Below the pieces are notes generated by a model. The model saw only the letters and a list, made by a program, of their open reading frames with translations. It did no database searches and had not been told where the DNA came from. From Acidiphilium sp. CAG:727 (lineage in GTDB: Bacteria > Bacillota > Clostridia > Christensenellales > Borkfalkiaceae): DNA of 20,700 nucleotides. The position numbers were made by a program, and so were the translations under genes. This document shows, piece after piece, positions 7,837 through 16,260 of the stretch. How positions within the stretch are numbered: position 1 is the first letter of the stretch; each line of letters begins with the position of its first letter. The stretch is taken from contig FR898493.1 in assembly GCA_000437515.1 (NCBI GenBank), forward strand, positions 84,626-105,325, given 5' to 3'.

Positions 7837-8725
7837 CTAAGCACTCCATATCTTTTTTTAGTTGATTTTTAAGATTGTTTATGTCGTAAAACTTAAAAAT
7901 ATCTCTGATATAATCGTCAAAAATAACGGTAATTTCTTTACCGTATATATCGTAGTCGAAATCCTTGATATGACTTTCGAGAACGACCGTATCCCCGTTA
8001 AACGTAGGTTGCGCCCCGTAATTGGTTATCGCTTTATACTCTTTGCCTTCAACCGTTACTCTCGTTTTATATACGCCTTTTCTTATTTGAAATTTATCTT
8101 TTGAAAACGAAACGTTGGCGGTGGGAAAGCCTATCTTTCTGCCGTTTTGTCTACCGCGAACGACCGTTCCGATTACGAAATAAGGCTCGCCGAGCAACAT
8201 GTTTGCATTCTTAATATCCCCGACGGATAGATATTCCTTGATAAGCGTAGTTGAAACTCTCCGCCCGTCAGATTTTATCTCTTTCTGAATATAACAAGGA
8301 ATTTTTCTCATTTCGCAGTAACGTTTTAAGTCTTCGGCATTACACGAAGCGTTTTTACCGTACGTATAGTCGTAACCGCAAACTACGGCCTTCACCGAAA
8401 AGTTTTCAAAGAGTTCGCCTAAAAACTCTTCACCGCTACGCGTGGCATAAAACATATCAAAATCGCAGGAAATAACTGCATTTATTAAATGTTTTTCAAG
8501 TTTGACGAGCCGTTCTTTATAGGTAAGAACCTGCCCGAACGATTTGCCAAGAACCTCTGCCGGATTATTCGAATACGTGAACACTGCCGGGGTAATTCCG
8601 AGGTTTTCGGCGATATTTATACCTTTTTCTATCAAAGCAACGTGCCCGATATGAATACAATCGAAAAAACCGAGTATGACGACGAAATCGCCGTCGGCCT
8701 TATCATAATAACTATATATCTTCAT
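7829..8725 (-). CDS. ribF: Bifunctional riboflavin kinase / FAD synthetase
   Basis: 298 residues, normal length. It converts riboflavin to FMN and FMN to FAD. The N-terminal nucleotidyltransferase (about 10-165) shows GFFDCIHIGH at 19-28, a slightly altered form of the GxFDGxHxGH motif with Cys for Gly. YDYTYG and RRVSTTLIKEYL follow. The C-terminal flavokinase (about 180-298) shows GRKIGFPTAN and RKGVY. The FAD-synthetase segment after YTYG reads KNASCN and lacks the usual RxG spacing, so that half could be divergent. The gene overlaps truB by 14 nt and the downstream TIM-barrel gene by 8 nt. Start ATG 8725 has only a weak AGAG site, consistent with coupling to truB. There is no room for an FMN riboswitch in front of it. 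Confidence 0.96.
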   Translation of the reverse strand: MKIYSYYDKADGDFVVILGFFDCIHIGHVALIEKGINIAENLGITPAVFTYSNNPAEVLGKSFGQVLTYKERLVKLEKHLINAVISCDFDMFYATRSGEEFLGELFENFSVKAVVCGYDYTYGKNASCNAEDLKRYCEMRKIPCYIQKEIKSDGRRVSTTLIKEYLSVGDIKNANMLLGEPYFVIGTVVRGRQNGRKIGFPTANVSFSKDKFQIRKGVYKTRVTVEGKEYKAITNYGAQPTFNGDTVVLESHIKDFDYDIYGKEITVIFDDYIRDIFKFYDINNLKNQLKKDMECLDD

Positions 8726-9578
8726 TATCTCTTAAATAAGCCTTTACTTTAATCTTCCCGCCCCTTACTTCGCCCACGCCGTAAAAGGCTTTCGGCGAAT
8801 ATACGCGATATATCCCGTCGGGATAATCGTAATCGTCATATAAACCGTTGTACAACCTTTCGGTCTGTTTTTCTGTAAGATTTATTACGGGATAATCGAT
8901 TACCTCGTCGGGAGGGGTTAAAAGCGCGGATTTATACGTCGACGACCCGAACTCTTCCGAAGTAATGCTGTTTTCTATTCTGAAAGGTCCGGACGCTATT
9001 CTTTCAAGCGCGGTCATCGTTGCGCACGAACCGCAAAGAATACCTATATCCCTCGCAATCGAGCGAATGTAAGTTCCTCCTCCGCAAACTATTTTTATTC
9101 TGTATTCTTCGGCGGAAACCTTTTCTAAAACGTCGATCGAGTATATCAAAACTTTTTTCGGCGGCAATTCGACTGCCTGACCCTTCCTTGCCAACTCGTA
9201 ACTTCTTTTGCCGTTTACGCATTTTGCGGAGAATACCGGCGGAATCTGCATAATCTCGCCTACAAGTTTCGAACACGCCTCTTTTACGGTTTCGCCGTTC
9301 GGCAAAACGGCGCTTCTTTCAACTATCTTACCCTCGAGGTCGTACGTATCGGTAGAGTAACCGAAAGCAATAGTCGCAACGTATTCTTTCTTTTTATCGA
9401 GCAGATAATCGAATAACCTCGTCGACTTACCGATCGCGACGGGCAACACTCCGCTCGCCAGCGGATCGAGCGTTCCCATGTGTCCGACGGTTTCGCCTTT
9501 TACCGCTCGCTTGACGGCGTTAAGAACGTAAGCCGAACTTACGCCTTTGGGTTTATATAAATTAAGAAATCCGTTCAT
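8712..9578 (-). CDS. truB: tRNA pseudouridine(55) synthase TruB
   Basis: 288 residues. Makes pseudouridine 55 in the T-arm of tRNAs. The N-terminal segment NLYKPKGVSS and the active-site motif GHMGTLDPLASGVLP, with catalytic D38, are diagnostic. YAFGYSTDTYD-like and GGGTYIRSIARDIG segments follow in the expected order. A short C-terminal region of about 60 residues follows the catalytic domain, as in other Gram-positive TruB proteins. Its ATG shares one base with the nrnA stop (TAATG), so translation is coupled, and its end overlaps ribF. The order rbfA-nrnA-truB-ribF is conserved in Bacillota. Confidence 0.97.
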   Translation of the reverse strand: MNGFLNLYKPKGVSSAYVLNAVKRAVKGETVGHMGTLDPLASGVLPVAIGKSTRLFDYLLDKKKEYVATIAFGYSTDTYDLEGKIVERSAVLPNGETVKEACSKLVGEIMQIPPVFSAKCVNGKRSYELARKGQAVELPPKKVLIYSIDVLEKVSAEEYRIKIVCGGGTYIRSIARDIGILCGSCATMTALERIASGPFRIENSITSEEFGSSTYKSALLTPPDEVIDYPVINLTEKQTERLYNGLYDDYDYPDGIYRVYSPKAFYGVGEVRGGKIKVKAYLRDNEDI

Positions 9579-10531
9579 TACAACTGAAACCCTATCTCCC
9601 GAATTATCTTATCTTTAACGTCTTCGTAAAAGCCCGAAATCATACATCCGCTTGCGAGTATATGACCGCCACCGCCGAAAGCGGAGGCGACTTCGTTTAC
9701 GTTGACCTTACCTTTACTTCTCAAACTTATTTTGTACGAGTTGTCTTTATTTTCAAGTATAGACACCGCAACCTCGACGCCGTCGACCGAAAGCGGATAA
9801 TCGATAAAACCTTCGGTCAAATCCTGAGTGGCGTTAAATTCCGCAAGGTCTTTACGCATAATCGTAATTATCGATATCTTGCCGTCGACAAAAAATCTCA
9901 TGCCCGAAATTACCTTTGCAAAGAGTTCCGCTCTCGCTTTCGGCTGACTTTTGAACATAGCGTAGGCTATCTTATGTAAATCTCCGCCGCAAGCGACAAG
10001 TTCCGACGCAACGCCGAGAGTTTCGGAAGTAACGTTGCTATGCATGAAATTGCCCGTATCGGTCGATATACCGAGCAGAAGCCTTTCGGCAATCGTTTTA
10101 TCGATTTCTATATGCAAACCGGTTATTACGTTATATATGTTTTCGCAATTTGCCGCCGAATCTACAACGAGATTATATTTTGCGTAGTTCCCGTTAGAGA
10201 TATGGTGGTCGACGTTAAACGTGTTTTTCGATTTTTGAAATAGAGGATACGCGTCGGCTATCATTCCTTGCGTAGCGCAATCTACGGAAACGTGCGCCGT
10301 ATATTCGCGTTTTACCCGCTCGATAGAAAGTATTTCTTCGGCGTCCGGGAAAATATTGAATTTCTCGGGTACGGGCGACGGACAGACTATATCCGCAACT
10401 TTACCCGATTTTATAAGCGCAGCCTTAAGCGCAAGAGCCGAACCTATCGTATCGCCGTCGGGGCGAGTATGACAAAATATCAGGTAACTGTCGAACGAAT
10501 ATAACTTGCGACAAAAATCGTCAATTTTCAT
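9578..10531 (-). CDS. nrnA: DHH/DHHA1 phosphoesterase, nanoRNase / pAp phosphatase NrnA
   Basis: 317 residues, typical for NrnA (313 in B. subtilis). It degrades 2-5 nt RNA fragments and, in some members, dephosphorylates pAp. The DHH domain residues are complete: H21, D25 and D27 in CHTRPDGD; D84 in VSVDCA; DHH at 108-110; and D158 in STDTGNF. The C-terminal DHHA1 domain shows the substrate-binding GGGGH near 284-290. Some DHH proteins of this subgroup act on cyclic dinucleotide products (pGpG/pApA), which is also possible. The start overlaps the rbfA end by 11 nt with GGAG upstream, and its stop overlaps truB by one base. Confidence 0.94.
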   Translation of the reverse strand: MKIDDFCRKLYSFDSYLIFCHTRPDGDTIGSALALKAALIKSGKVADIVCPSPVPEKFNIFPDAEEILSIERVKREYTAHVSVDCATQGMIADAYPLFQKSKNTFNVDHHISNGNYAKYNLVVDSAANCENIYNVITGLHIEIDKTIAERLLLGISTDTGNFMHSNVTSETLGVASELVACGGDLHKIAYAMFKSQPKARAELFAKVISGMRFFVDGKISIITIMRKDLAEFNATQDLTEGFIDYPLSVDGVEVAVSILENKDNSYKISLRSKGKVNVNEVASAFGGGGHILASGCMISGFYEDVKDKIIREIGFQL

Positions 10532-10892
10532 CGTCGTTCTCCGTGTTGTAAGTAATGCCGCTTAAAATCGCGTCGATTTTATTGCCGTATTCTTCGGAAG
10601 TATCGATCAGAAACTTTAATTCGGGCACGGTACGGATACGCATAACTTTACTAAGTTCCGTACGCACGAATTTAGCCGAATCGCATATCGCCTTAAAAGT
10701 CGCCTTTTTCTTGTTTTCGTCTGCAGAAAAGACCGATACGAACACTTTAGCGTATTTTAAGTCGTTGGTTATTTCGACTTCCGAAATGCTGAACATTTCG
10801 GTAAGTTCGGGATTTTTTACTTTATATTTCAGAATGGAATATATTTCTCGCTGAAATTCGCTGTTAAGCCTTTTTTCTCTTTTTATATTCAT
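10521..10892 (-). CDS. rbfA: 30S ribosome-binding factor RbfA
   Basis: 123 residues, typical length. It helps late 30S subunit maturation, acting on the 5' end of 16S rRNA. The N-terminal pattern (RLNSEFQREIYSIL) and the KH-like segment EVEITNDLKYAKVFVSVF are diagnostic, as is RTVPELKFLIDTS near the C-terminus. An AGGAG site 5 nt before ATG 10892 is strong. It is separated from infB by an unusual 201-nt spacer; many Bacillota have the small gene ylxP at this position, which is absent here. Confidence 0.97.
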   Translation of the reverse strand: MNIKREKRLNSEFQREIYSILKYKVKNPELTEMFSISEVEITNDLKYAKVFVSVFSADENKKKATFKAICDSAKFVRTELSKVMRIRTVPELKFLIDTSEEYGNKIDAILSGITYNTENDDEN

Positions 10893-11093
10893 AGTAACTC
10901 CTTTTTTTGCCTAGCCATTAGAGATTTGAACTAATGGCTATCCACAGGTGATTGTGCTTGAACTCGGTCTTGCGCCGTATTTTCAGACTGATGCTTTGTT
11001 CCGCGAACGCCTTAATATCGCAAACGGGGTCGCCGCAAAATTTTTAACTTTCGCAGTAACCCCGAATTATATTATTCTTGTCCGTTAAAATAA
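10893..11093 (-). other. 201-nt spacer between infB and rbfA, possibly structured RNA
   Basis: No protein gene is supported here. On the minus-strand RNA an element at 11025-11064 can fold: CGGGGU pairs with ACCCCG, and inside it GCGAAA pairs with UUUUGC through one G-U wobble. The wobble would be an A-C mismatch on the other strand, which favours the minus strand as the RNA. Nearer to rbfA, a perfect 9-bp stem (10912-10920 with 10932-10940) encloses an 11-nt loop and is followed by A residues, so it is not a normal terminator. It ends just before the rbfA ribosome binding site and could affect initiation. Function unknown. Confidence 0.3.
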
Positions 11094-13931
11094 TTAAACT
11101 ACGGGCTTTACTTCGATAAGATAACTTTCGATGAAATCTCCGATCTGAATATCGTTGAAATTTTCTATCGAGATACCGCACTCGAACCCTTGTGAAACTT
11201 CTTTTACGTCGTCCTTGAATCTCTTCAATTGGTTTACGTTTCCTTCGCAAATCATAACGTCGTTACGATAGATACGAAGTTTTCCGTTTCTTATAATCTT
11301 TCCGTCTGTAACGTAGCAACCCGCAACCATGCCTACGCCGGTAATTCTGAACGTCTGACGAACTTCGGCTTTGCCCATGTAAATTTCCTGTACCTTGGGA
11401 GCGATAAGCCCTTTCATCGCGTTCTTTACGTCGTCGATTGCTTCGTAGATGATTCTGTATAATCTTACGTCTACTTTTGATCTTTCCGCAAGCGTTTTCG
11501 CATTGGAATCGGGTCTGACGTTGAATCCGATGATGATCGCGTTCGACGAATCTGCCAGGATCACGTCCGATTCGTTTATCGCGCCTACGGCGGCGTGAAG
11601 AACGTTTACCTTAACTTCTTCGTTCGAAAGTTCGACAAGCGATTGTTTAACCGCCTCGACCGAACCCTGAACGTCGGCTTTAATGACAATATTAAGCGCT
11701 TTCAGATTACCGTCGGAAATCTTGGAGAACAAATCGTCGAGCGTAATCTTCTGCGACTGCTTTATCATATCTTCGCGCTCTTTGTTCTTTCTTTCCTGGG
11801 CTACGAGTTTCGAAAGTTTATCTTGTTCTACCGCGAAAAGCAAATCGCCCGCATTGGGAACTTCTTCCAACCCGAGTATGGAAACCGGAGTAGAAGGTCC
11901 CGCTTCTTTTACGGTCCTGCCCTTATCGTCTATCATTGCCCTTACTCTGCCCGTTATCGTACCGGCAACGAGATTATCCCCGGTATGAAGAGTACCGTTC
12001 TGAATAAGTACCGTCGCGACGGGGCCTTTGCCCTTGTCTAATTTGGCTTCGATAATAGCGCCTTTCGCCATTCTGTCGGGGTTGGCTTTAAGTTCTTTAA
12101 CGTCTGCCGTTAAAAGAATCGTTTCAAGCAATGCGTCAATCCCTTCGCCCGTCTTTGCGGAAACGGGTACGAGAGCGACGTCGCCGCCCCACTCTTCGAC
12201 GAGTACGGACTGATCCGCAAGTTGTTGTTTAACTCTTTCGATATTCGCCTGCGGTTTATCCATTTTGTTAGCCGCAACGATTATAGAAACCCCTGCCGCC
12301 TGCGCGTGGTGTATTGCCTCGATCGTCTGAGGCATTATCCCGTCGTCTGCCGCAATAACAATAACCGCTATATCGGTAATCTGCGCACCTCTTGCCCTCA
12401 TAGCGGTGAACGCCGCATGCCCGGGGGTATCGAGGAAAGTAATCTTTTCGCCGTTTACGGTAACCGTATACGCGCCGATATGCTGCGTTATGCCGCCCGC
12501 TTCCGTGGCGGTAACGTTCGCGCTTCTGATTTTATCGAGAAGCGAAGTTTTACCGTGGTCGACGTGCCCCATAACCGTAACGACGGGCGGCCTTTTAACG
12601 AGATTGCCTTCGTCGTCTTTGGCGTCGAACGCTTCGTTAAGAACGTCTTCCGCAGTCTTATCGAGTTTTAATTCGAGTTCGATGCCGAGATCCGCGGCAA
12701 TAACGCCGGCAGTGTCGTAATCGACCGAATCGTTTATCGTCTTCATAATCCCTTCTTTGAAGAGTTTCTTGGTTATTTCGATAGCAGAAATACCGATCTT
12801 TTCGGAAAGTTCTTTTATAGGGATTAACTCTTTATTGATTACCGCTTTTTCGATTTTTACGGTTTGAACGACTTCTTGTTTTTTGTCTTTTTTAGTACGA
12901 AGTTTTCTGTAACCGCTCTTGTTCTCGTCGAAATCTTCTACGCTTACCTGCGTTTTGATAAGAGATTTTTTATTAATGGCTTTCTTATCGTCGAAACCTC
13001 TTTCTCCGCCTTTCTTTTTGTTGCCGAAAGATTTACCCGTATCTTTGGGTATAAACGTGACTTCGACGGGCTTTTTACCCGCACCGCCTGCTCCGAAAGG
13101 TCTTTGCGGTCTGCCTGCGGCAGATCCTGCCGCTCCTGCGGGACGAGCGCCCGCGGGTCTTCTCTGATCGCCGGGAATATATTCTCTTTTCGCGGGTCTT
13201 TGACCGTTCGCGCCGAGCGGTCTTCTATCGTTTTTCGGTTCGTAAACTCTCGGCTGTTGACTCGGAAGTTTTACGAGATTCGGGTCTTCGCCCCTTGCGA
13301 TCGCTTCTTTTTTCTTCTGTTCGAGAATCTTAGCCCTCGCCTCCGCCAAAGCCCTTGCTTTCGCTTCTTCGATCGCTTTCGTTCGTCTTTCTTTTTCGAG
13401 TTTAGCCGCTTCTGCGGGGTCGATCGGCTTTTCGTCTTTAACCGGTTCTTTTTCTTCGGGCTTTTGTTCGGGTACGGCTTCCGTTTTTACTTCTTCTTTT
13501 ACGGGTTCCGCTTTGATTTCGGTCGTCTCTTCGGCGATTTGAGGTTGAGGCTCTTTCTCTTTTTCTTCTTTCGCCTTTTTAGACTTCCCGGCAGGCTTTT
13601 CTTTCAATTCGACGACTTTCTCCTGCACGTCGACAGTCGTTTCCGTAACTTCGACGGGAGCGGACTCTTCAGGCGCCGGCGTTTCGACTTCGACAACCTT
13701 TGCGGGTTCGGCCGCAAGCAATTCTTCGGCGCGAAGTTTTTCGAGTCTGATTTTCTCCTCGTTTTCTCTGTCGGCTTTTATCTGCTTTTCTTTCGCGTTG
13801 GCCTTTTTATTGATTGCCTGAATATCGGCTTTCAATTTATCGACTTTTGCTTTGAGCTCAGCCATCGACGAACCGTTCAACGAATTGATTTTTTTAAGAT
13901 TTTTTAAGATGTCTTCTTTCTTTTCTACCAT
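11094..13931 (-). CDS. infB: Translation initiation factor IF-2
   Basis: 945 residues from the chosen start. It is the GTPase that brings fMet-tRNA to the 30S subunit and promotes subunit joining. An IF2N-like start (KKINSLNGSSMAELKAKV) is followed by a long charged Lys/Glu-rich and Arg/Pro/Gly/Ala-rich linker (about 45-340), a second IF2N module (about 367-418) and the G domain. G1 GHVDHGKT is at 455-462, DTPGHAAF begins at 501 and NKMD is at 555-558; domains II, III and C follow. The start is set at ATG 13931 (MVEKKEDIL), with AAAGGG just upstream and the ylxQ stop 1 nt away. An in-frame ATG at 14003 would lie inside ylxQ and adds residues unlike IF-2. Confidence 0.97.
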   Translation of the reverse strand: MVEKKEDILKNLKKINSLNGSSMAELKAKVDKLKADIQAINKKANAKEKQIKADRENEEKIRLEKLRAEELLAAEPAKVVEVETPAPEESAPVEVTETTVDVQEKVVELKEKPAGKSKKAKEEKEKEPQPQIAEETTEIKAEPVKEEVKTEAVPEQKPEEKEPVKDEKPIDPAEAAKLEKERRTKAIEEAKARALAEARAKILEQKKKEAIARGEDPNLVKLPSQQPRVYEPKNDRRPLGANGQRPAKREYIPGDQRRPAGARPAGAAGSAAGRPQRPFGAGGAGKKPVEVTFIPKDTGKSFGNKKKGGERGFDDKKAINKKSLIKTQVSVEDFDENKSGYRKLRTKKDKKQEVVQTVKIEKAVINKELIPIKELSEKIGISAIEITKKLFKEGIMKTINDSVDYDTAGVIAADLGIELELKLDKTAEDVLNEAFDAKDDEGNLVKRPPVVTVMGHVDHGKTSLLDKIRSANVTATEAGGITQHIGAYTVTVNGEKITFLDTPGHAAFTAMRARGAQITDIAVIVIAADDGIMPQTIEAIHHAQAAGVSIIVAANKMDKPQANIERVKQQLADQSVLVEEWGGDVALVPVSAKTGEGIDALLETILLTADVKELKANPDRMAKGAIIEAKLDKGKGPVATVLIQNGTLHTGDNLVAGTITGRVRAMIDDKGRTVKEAGPSTPVSILGLEEVPNAGDLLFAVEQDKLSKLVAQERKNKEREDMIKQSQKITLDDLFSKISDGNLKALNIVIKADVQGSVEAVKQSLVELSNEEVKVNVLHAAVGAINESDVILADSSNAIIIGFNVRPDSNAKTLAERSKVDVRLYRIIYEAIDDVKNAMKGLIAPKVQEIYMGKAEVRQTFRITGVGMVAGCYVTDGKIIRNGKLRIYRNDVMICEGNVNQLKRFKDDVKEVSQGFECGISIENFNDIQIGDFIESYLIEVKPVV

Positions 13932-13932
13932 A

Positions 13933-14271
13933 TTACCCTTTCTTGCCTCCCGATAAAAGTTTAAGCCCGTATTCTTCCGCAACGGATATAATTGCATTTG
14001 CAAGAGCCTCGTCGGTAACCGCTAAGGTCTTACACTCGTCTTTAAGCGCCAATTCTTCAAGCGTGAATTCTCCGCTCGTATAAAGCGGACAACCGAACGC
14101 TTTGGCAAATTTTTCGGCGTCCTTTCTCGCGTTATCCGTAGCGGTCTTGCACGAAATCAACAGATACGCCCGCTTTTTAAGTCTTGCGAGCGCATTCGCA
14201 CCGATACACAGATTACCGCTTTTTTTCGCAAAACCGAGATAAGTGAATATTTTAGTCTTTCTCGCTTCCAA
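13933..14271 (-). CDS. ylxQ: L7Ae family RNA-binding protein YlxQ
   Basis: 112 residues with the L7Ae/L30e fold signature: YLGFAKKSGNLCIGANA near the N-terminus, then LLISCKTATDNARKDAE, and a C-terminal segment ending in VTDEALANAI. Members bind kink-turn RNA; the bacterial YlxQ role is not well established. The start is TTG at 14271, supported by a GGGAGG site 7 nt upstream, and it overlaps the rnpM end by 20 nt. The infB start follows its stop after 1 nt. This position between rnpM/ylxR and infB is the conserved one. Confidence 0.92.
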   Translation of the reverse strand: MEARKTKIFTYLGFAKKSGNLCIGANALARLKKRAYLLISCKTATDNARKDAEKFAKAFGCPLYTSGEFTLEELALKDECKTLAVTDEALANAIISVAEEYGLKLLSGGKKG

Positions 14272-14527
14272 GAAGTTGCCTCCCTATCTCGTCGTAAATA
14301 TCTTGCGGTATAACTTTTGAAAACACTCGCCCGAGCATTTTTTTATTTATAAGTTTTTCGACGCATTTGACGTCGGTACAAACGTACGCGCCCCTGCCGT
14401 CGGCTTTCCCCGTGTTATCGTAAAAGACGCGTCCGCTTTTATCGCAGACTACCCGTCTTAACTCATTTTTGGGGAATTCTTTCCTGCAACATATACAGGT
14501 TCTTACCGGAATTCTTTTTTCTGCCAT
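14252..14527 (-). CDS. rnpM: YlxR / RnpM (DUF448) RNA-binding protein
   Basis: 91 residues, the usual size. The diagnostic N-terminal motif RTCICCR (residues 9-15), ELRRVV and GRGAYVC with a further Cys are present. YlxR has been reported to bind RNase P RNA and modulate its activity in B. subtilis, hence the name RnpM. It lies 39 nt after nusA in the standard position and overlaps ylxQ. The ribosome binding site before ATG 14527 is weak (GGG), so it probably depends on translation of nusA. Confidence 0.94.
   Translation of the reverse strand: MAEKRIPVRTCICCRKEFPKNELRRVVCDKSGRVFYDNTGKADGRGAYVCTDVKCVEKLINKKMLGRVFSKVIPQDIYDEIGRQLLGSEKD
14279..14284 (-). promoter_or_regulatory. Ribosome binding site deciding the TTG start of ylxQ
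   Basis: GGGAGG on the minus strand lies 7 nt before TTG 14271, inside the 3' end of rnpM. No ATG or GTG is placed as well for the YlxQ frame, so it fixes the non-ATG start. Confidence 0.8.
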
Positions 14528-14566
14528 ATACCCGTTATTTACTCGTTTTTTCGAGGCAATTTTCGA

Positions 14567-15676
14567 TTATTCTTCGATTAAACCCTCGTTTGCTTCCGCT
14601 TCGGTTTCCGCAAGCATTGCCGCCTCGTCTTCTTTCGCGGCTCTGCTTTCGCTTCTTACGTCTATTTTCCAACCCGTAAGTCTTGCCGCAAGACGGGCGT
14701 TCTGACCGTCTTTACCTATGGCAAGCGACAATTTATCGTCGGGAACGACAACCCTCGCCGCTTTCTCACCTTCGTTTGCGCTGACTTTAAGAACTTTGGC
14801 GGGTGAAAGAGCCTTCGCGATATATTCAAGCGGGTCTTCGCTCCAGGCGATTATGTCGATTTTTTCGCCGTTGAGTTCTTTCACGACTTCGTTTACCCTA
14901 GACCCTTTGTTACCAACGCAGGCGCCAACCGCGTCCACGTTCGGATCGTTGCTGTATATGGCGATTTTAGTCCTCTGACCGGGTTCACGCGAAATACCTT
15001 TGACTTCGACGATGCCCGCTTCGATTTCGGGAACTACGTTTTCGAAAAGTTTTTTAACGAGGCCCGTAGACGTTCTCGAAACGAGAATCTGCGCGTTTCT
15101 GCCGGCCGTTCTTACTTTTTTGACGTAGACCATGAGTTTGTCGTTTACCTTATATTCCTCGCCGGGAACCTGATCTTGCGGAAGCATTACCGCTTCGATT
15201 TCGCCGGCGCCGATTTCAACGTAAACGTTTTTATCGTCCACTCTTCTTATAGTGCAAATCTTCGCTTCGTTTTCTTTATCTTCGAACTCCGCAAGAGTAA
15301 GATCTCTTTCGGTTTCGCGAAGTTTCTGAAGAACGACCTGCTTTGCGGTCTGAGCGGCGATACGACCGAATTCCTTGGGGATAAATTCGATCCTTACTTC
15401 GTCGCCGACTTTATAGGTCTTTTTAATCAGTTTTGCGTCTTCGAGCGAAATTTCTTTATCGGGATCCGTCACTTCTTCGACGACCGTTTTAACGGCAAAG
15501 AATTTTACGGATTTTTTCTCCTGATTAATATCGAGTACAATGTCGCTCGAATCGCCCGTATGCTTTTTATACGCGAAAACGAGAGCGTTTTTAAGCGTTT
15601 CGAGCAAAATTTCCGGCTTGATGCCTTTCTGGGCTTCGAGATCTTCTATTGCCTGAAAGAAATCCTTGTTGATCAT
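14567..15676 (-). CDS. nusA: Transcription termination/antitermination factor NusA
   Basis: 369 residues, the normal size for Gram-positive NusA, which lacks the C-terminal acidic repeats of enterobacteria. Domains in order: RNA-polymerase-binding N-terminal domain (1-130), S1 domain (about 135-200, containing IRRVDDKNVYVEIG), KH1 (about 205-300, with GACVGNKGSRV) and KH2 (about 305-355, with LAIGKDGQNARLAARLTGW). It stimulates pausing and intrinsic termination. GGAGA lies 6 nt before ATG 15676. Second gene of the operon after rimP; a hairpin before rimP suggests that NusA may control its own synthesis. Confidence 0.97.
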   Translation of the reverse strand: MINKDFFQAIEDLEAQKGIKPEILLETLKNALVFAYKKHTGDSSDIVLDINQEKKSVKFFAVKTVVEEVTDPDKEISLEDAKLIKKTYKVGDEVRIEFIPKEFGRIAAQTAKQVVLQKLRETERDLTLAEFEDKENEAKICTIRRVDDKNVYVEIGAGEIEAVMLPQDQVPGEEYKVNDKLMVYVKKVRTAGRNAQILVSRTSTGLVKKLFENVVPEIEAGIVEVKGISREPGQRTKIAIYSNDPNVDAVGACVGNKGSRVNEVVKELNGEKIDIIAWSEDPLEYIAKALSPAKVLKVSANEGEKAARVVVPDDKLSLAIGKDGQNARLAARLTGWKIDVRSESRAAKEDEAAMLAETEAEANEGLIEE

Positions 15677-15727
15677 TGATGTTCTCCTTATTTTCTACGC
15701 GCAAACAATCTTCTTCGCGCGGAATTT

Positions 15728-16189
15728 TTAATCGAATTTTATTAAGCGATTGATTTTCGCTATTTTATTCAAAGGTACGGTTTGCCTTATTCCGTCAATT
15801 ATAACGTAGACGTTTTTACCGTCGTAACCGTCCAGAACGCATTCGAAATACTTTTTACCTTTCATCGGCGCGAAGAGTTTTAATTCGACTTCTTCGCCGA
15901 TATTCTTTTCGTAATCTCTGTCGGTTCTGAAAGGCCTGTCAAGCCCGGGGCTCGAAACGTTGAGCGTATACGACGCGCCGAACGACGGATCGAACTCGTC
16001 GAGGAGAGGATCTATGGCGTTATGGAATTTTTCGCAAGTGTCCAAATCCACCCCGTCATCGGTGTCGATATAAACGGTAAGCGACGGATTTTTCGAAATT
16101 TTCGTTTCTACTTCGACTATTTCTATACCGAGATTATCGGCAACAGGCAGCAAAAAATCTTTTATTTCGGATTCCTGTCTGAACTTCAT
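15728..16189 (-). CDS. rimP: Ribosome maturation factor RimP
   Basis: 153 residues, typical length. It supports 30S subunit assembly. Recognisable features are the VEVETKISKNPSLTVYID segment (about 25-42), DLDTCEKFHNAIDPLLDE, the highly conserved VSSPGLDRPFRT segment (about 88-99) and a C-terminal SH3-like part. AAGGAGGGG lies directly before ATG 16189. It is the first gene of the operon, preceded by a promoter and a terminator-like hairpin. Confidence 0.96.
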   Translation of the reverse strand: MKFRQESEIKDFLLPVADNLGIEIVEVETKISKNPSLTVYIDTDDGVDLDTCEKFHNAIDPLLDEFDPSFGASYTLNVSSPGLDRPFRTDRDYEKNIGEEVELKLFAPMKGKKYFECVLDGYDGKNVYVIIDGIRQTVPLNKIAKINRLIKFD

Positions 16190-16207
16190 AACCCCTCCTT
16201 ATAAAAA

Positions 16208-16233
16208 TTTGAGAGTGGCCAGCCACTCTCAAA
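16208..16233 (-). terminator. Intrinsic terminator in the rimP-nusA leader, also closing the upstream operon
   Basis: A perfect 11-bp stem (TTTGAGAGTGG/CCACTCTCAAA) with a 4-nt loop is followed on the minus strand by TTTTTATAAGG, a short U tract that is broken in its distal part. It lies 62 nt after the PolC-like gene, but downstream of the rimP promoter, and ends about 18 nt before the rimP start. It can therefore both end the first operon and act as an attenuator for the second. No competing antiterminator helix is evident in the short leader. Confidence 0.8.
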
Positions 16234-16260
16234 TCCAACTAAGTATTATTAAGCGTATGT

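Noticed and set aside
7829..9578. FMN riboswitch for ribF
   Set aside because: ribF overlaps truB and has no leader; no conserved riboswitch sequence was seen.
10948..11088. Plus-strand open frame of about 46 codons from GTG in the infB-rbfA spacer
   Set aside because: No ribosome binding site, no recognised family, opposite to the whole operon. Its length is within chance for this composition.
12864..13907. Long plus-strand open frame of 347 codons
   Set aside because: It is the antisense of the low-complexity Lys/Glu-rich linker of infB; the product is Phe/Arg-rich nonsense and has no start signal.
13932..14003. Upstream in-frame ATG for infB at 14003
   Set aside because: It would overlap ylxQ by 71 nt and add residues unlike IF-2. 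ATG 13931 has a good ribosome binding site and 1-nt spacing from ylxQ.
15698..15721. Inverted repeat CGCGC/GCGCG between rimP and nusA
   Set aside because: Only 5 bp, with no T tract on the minus strand, so it is not a credible terminator.
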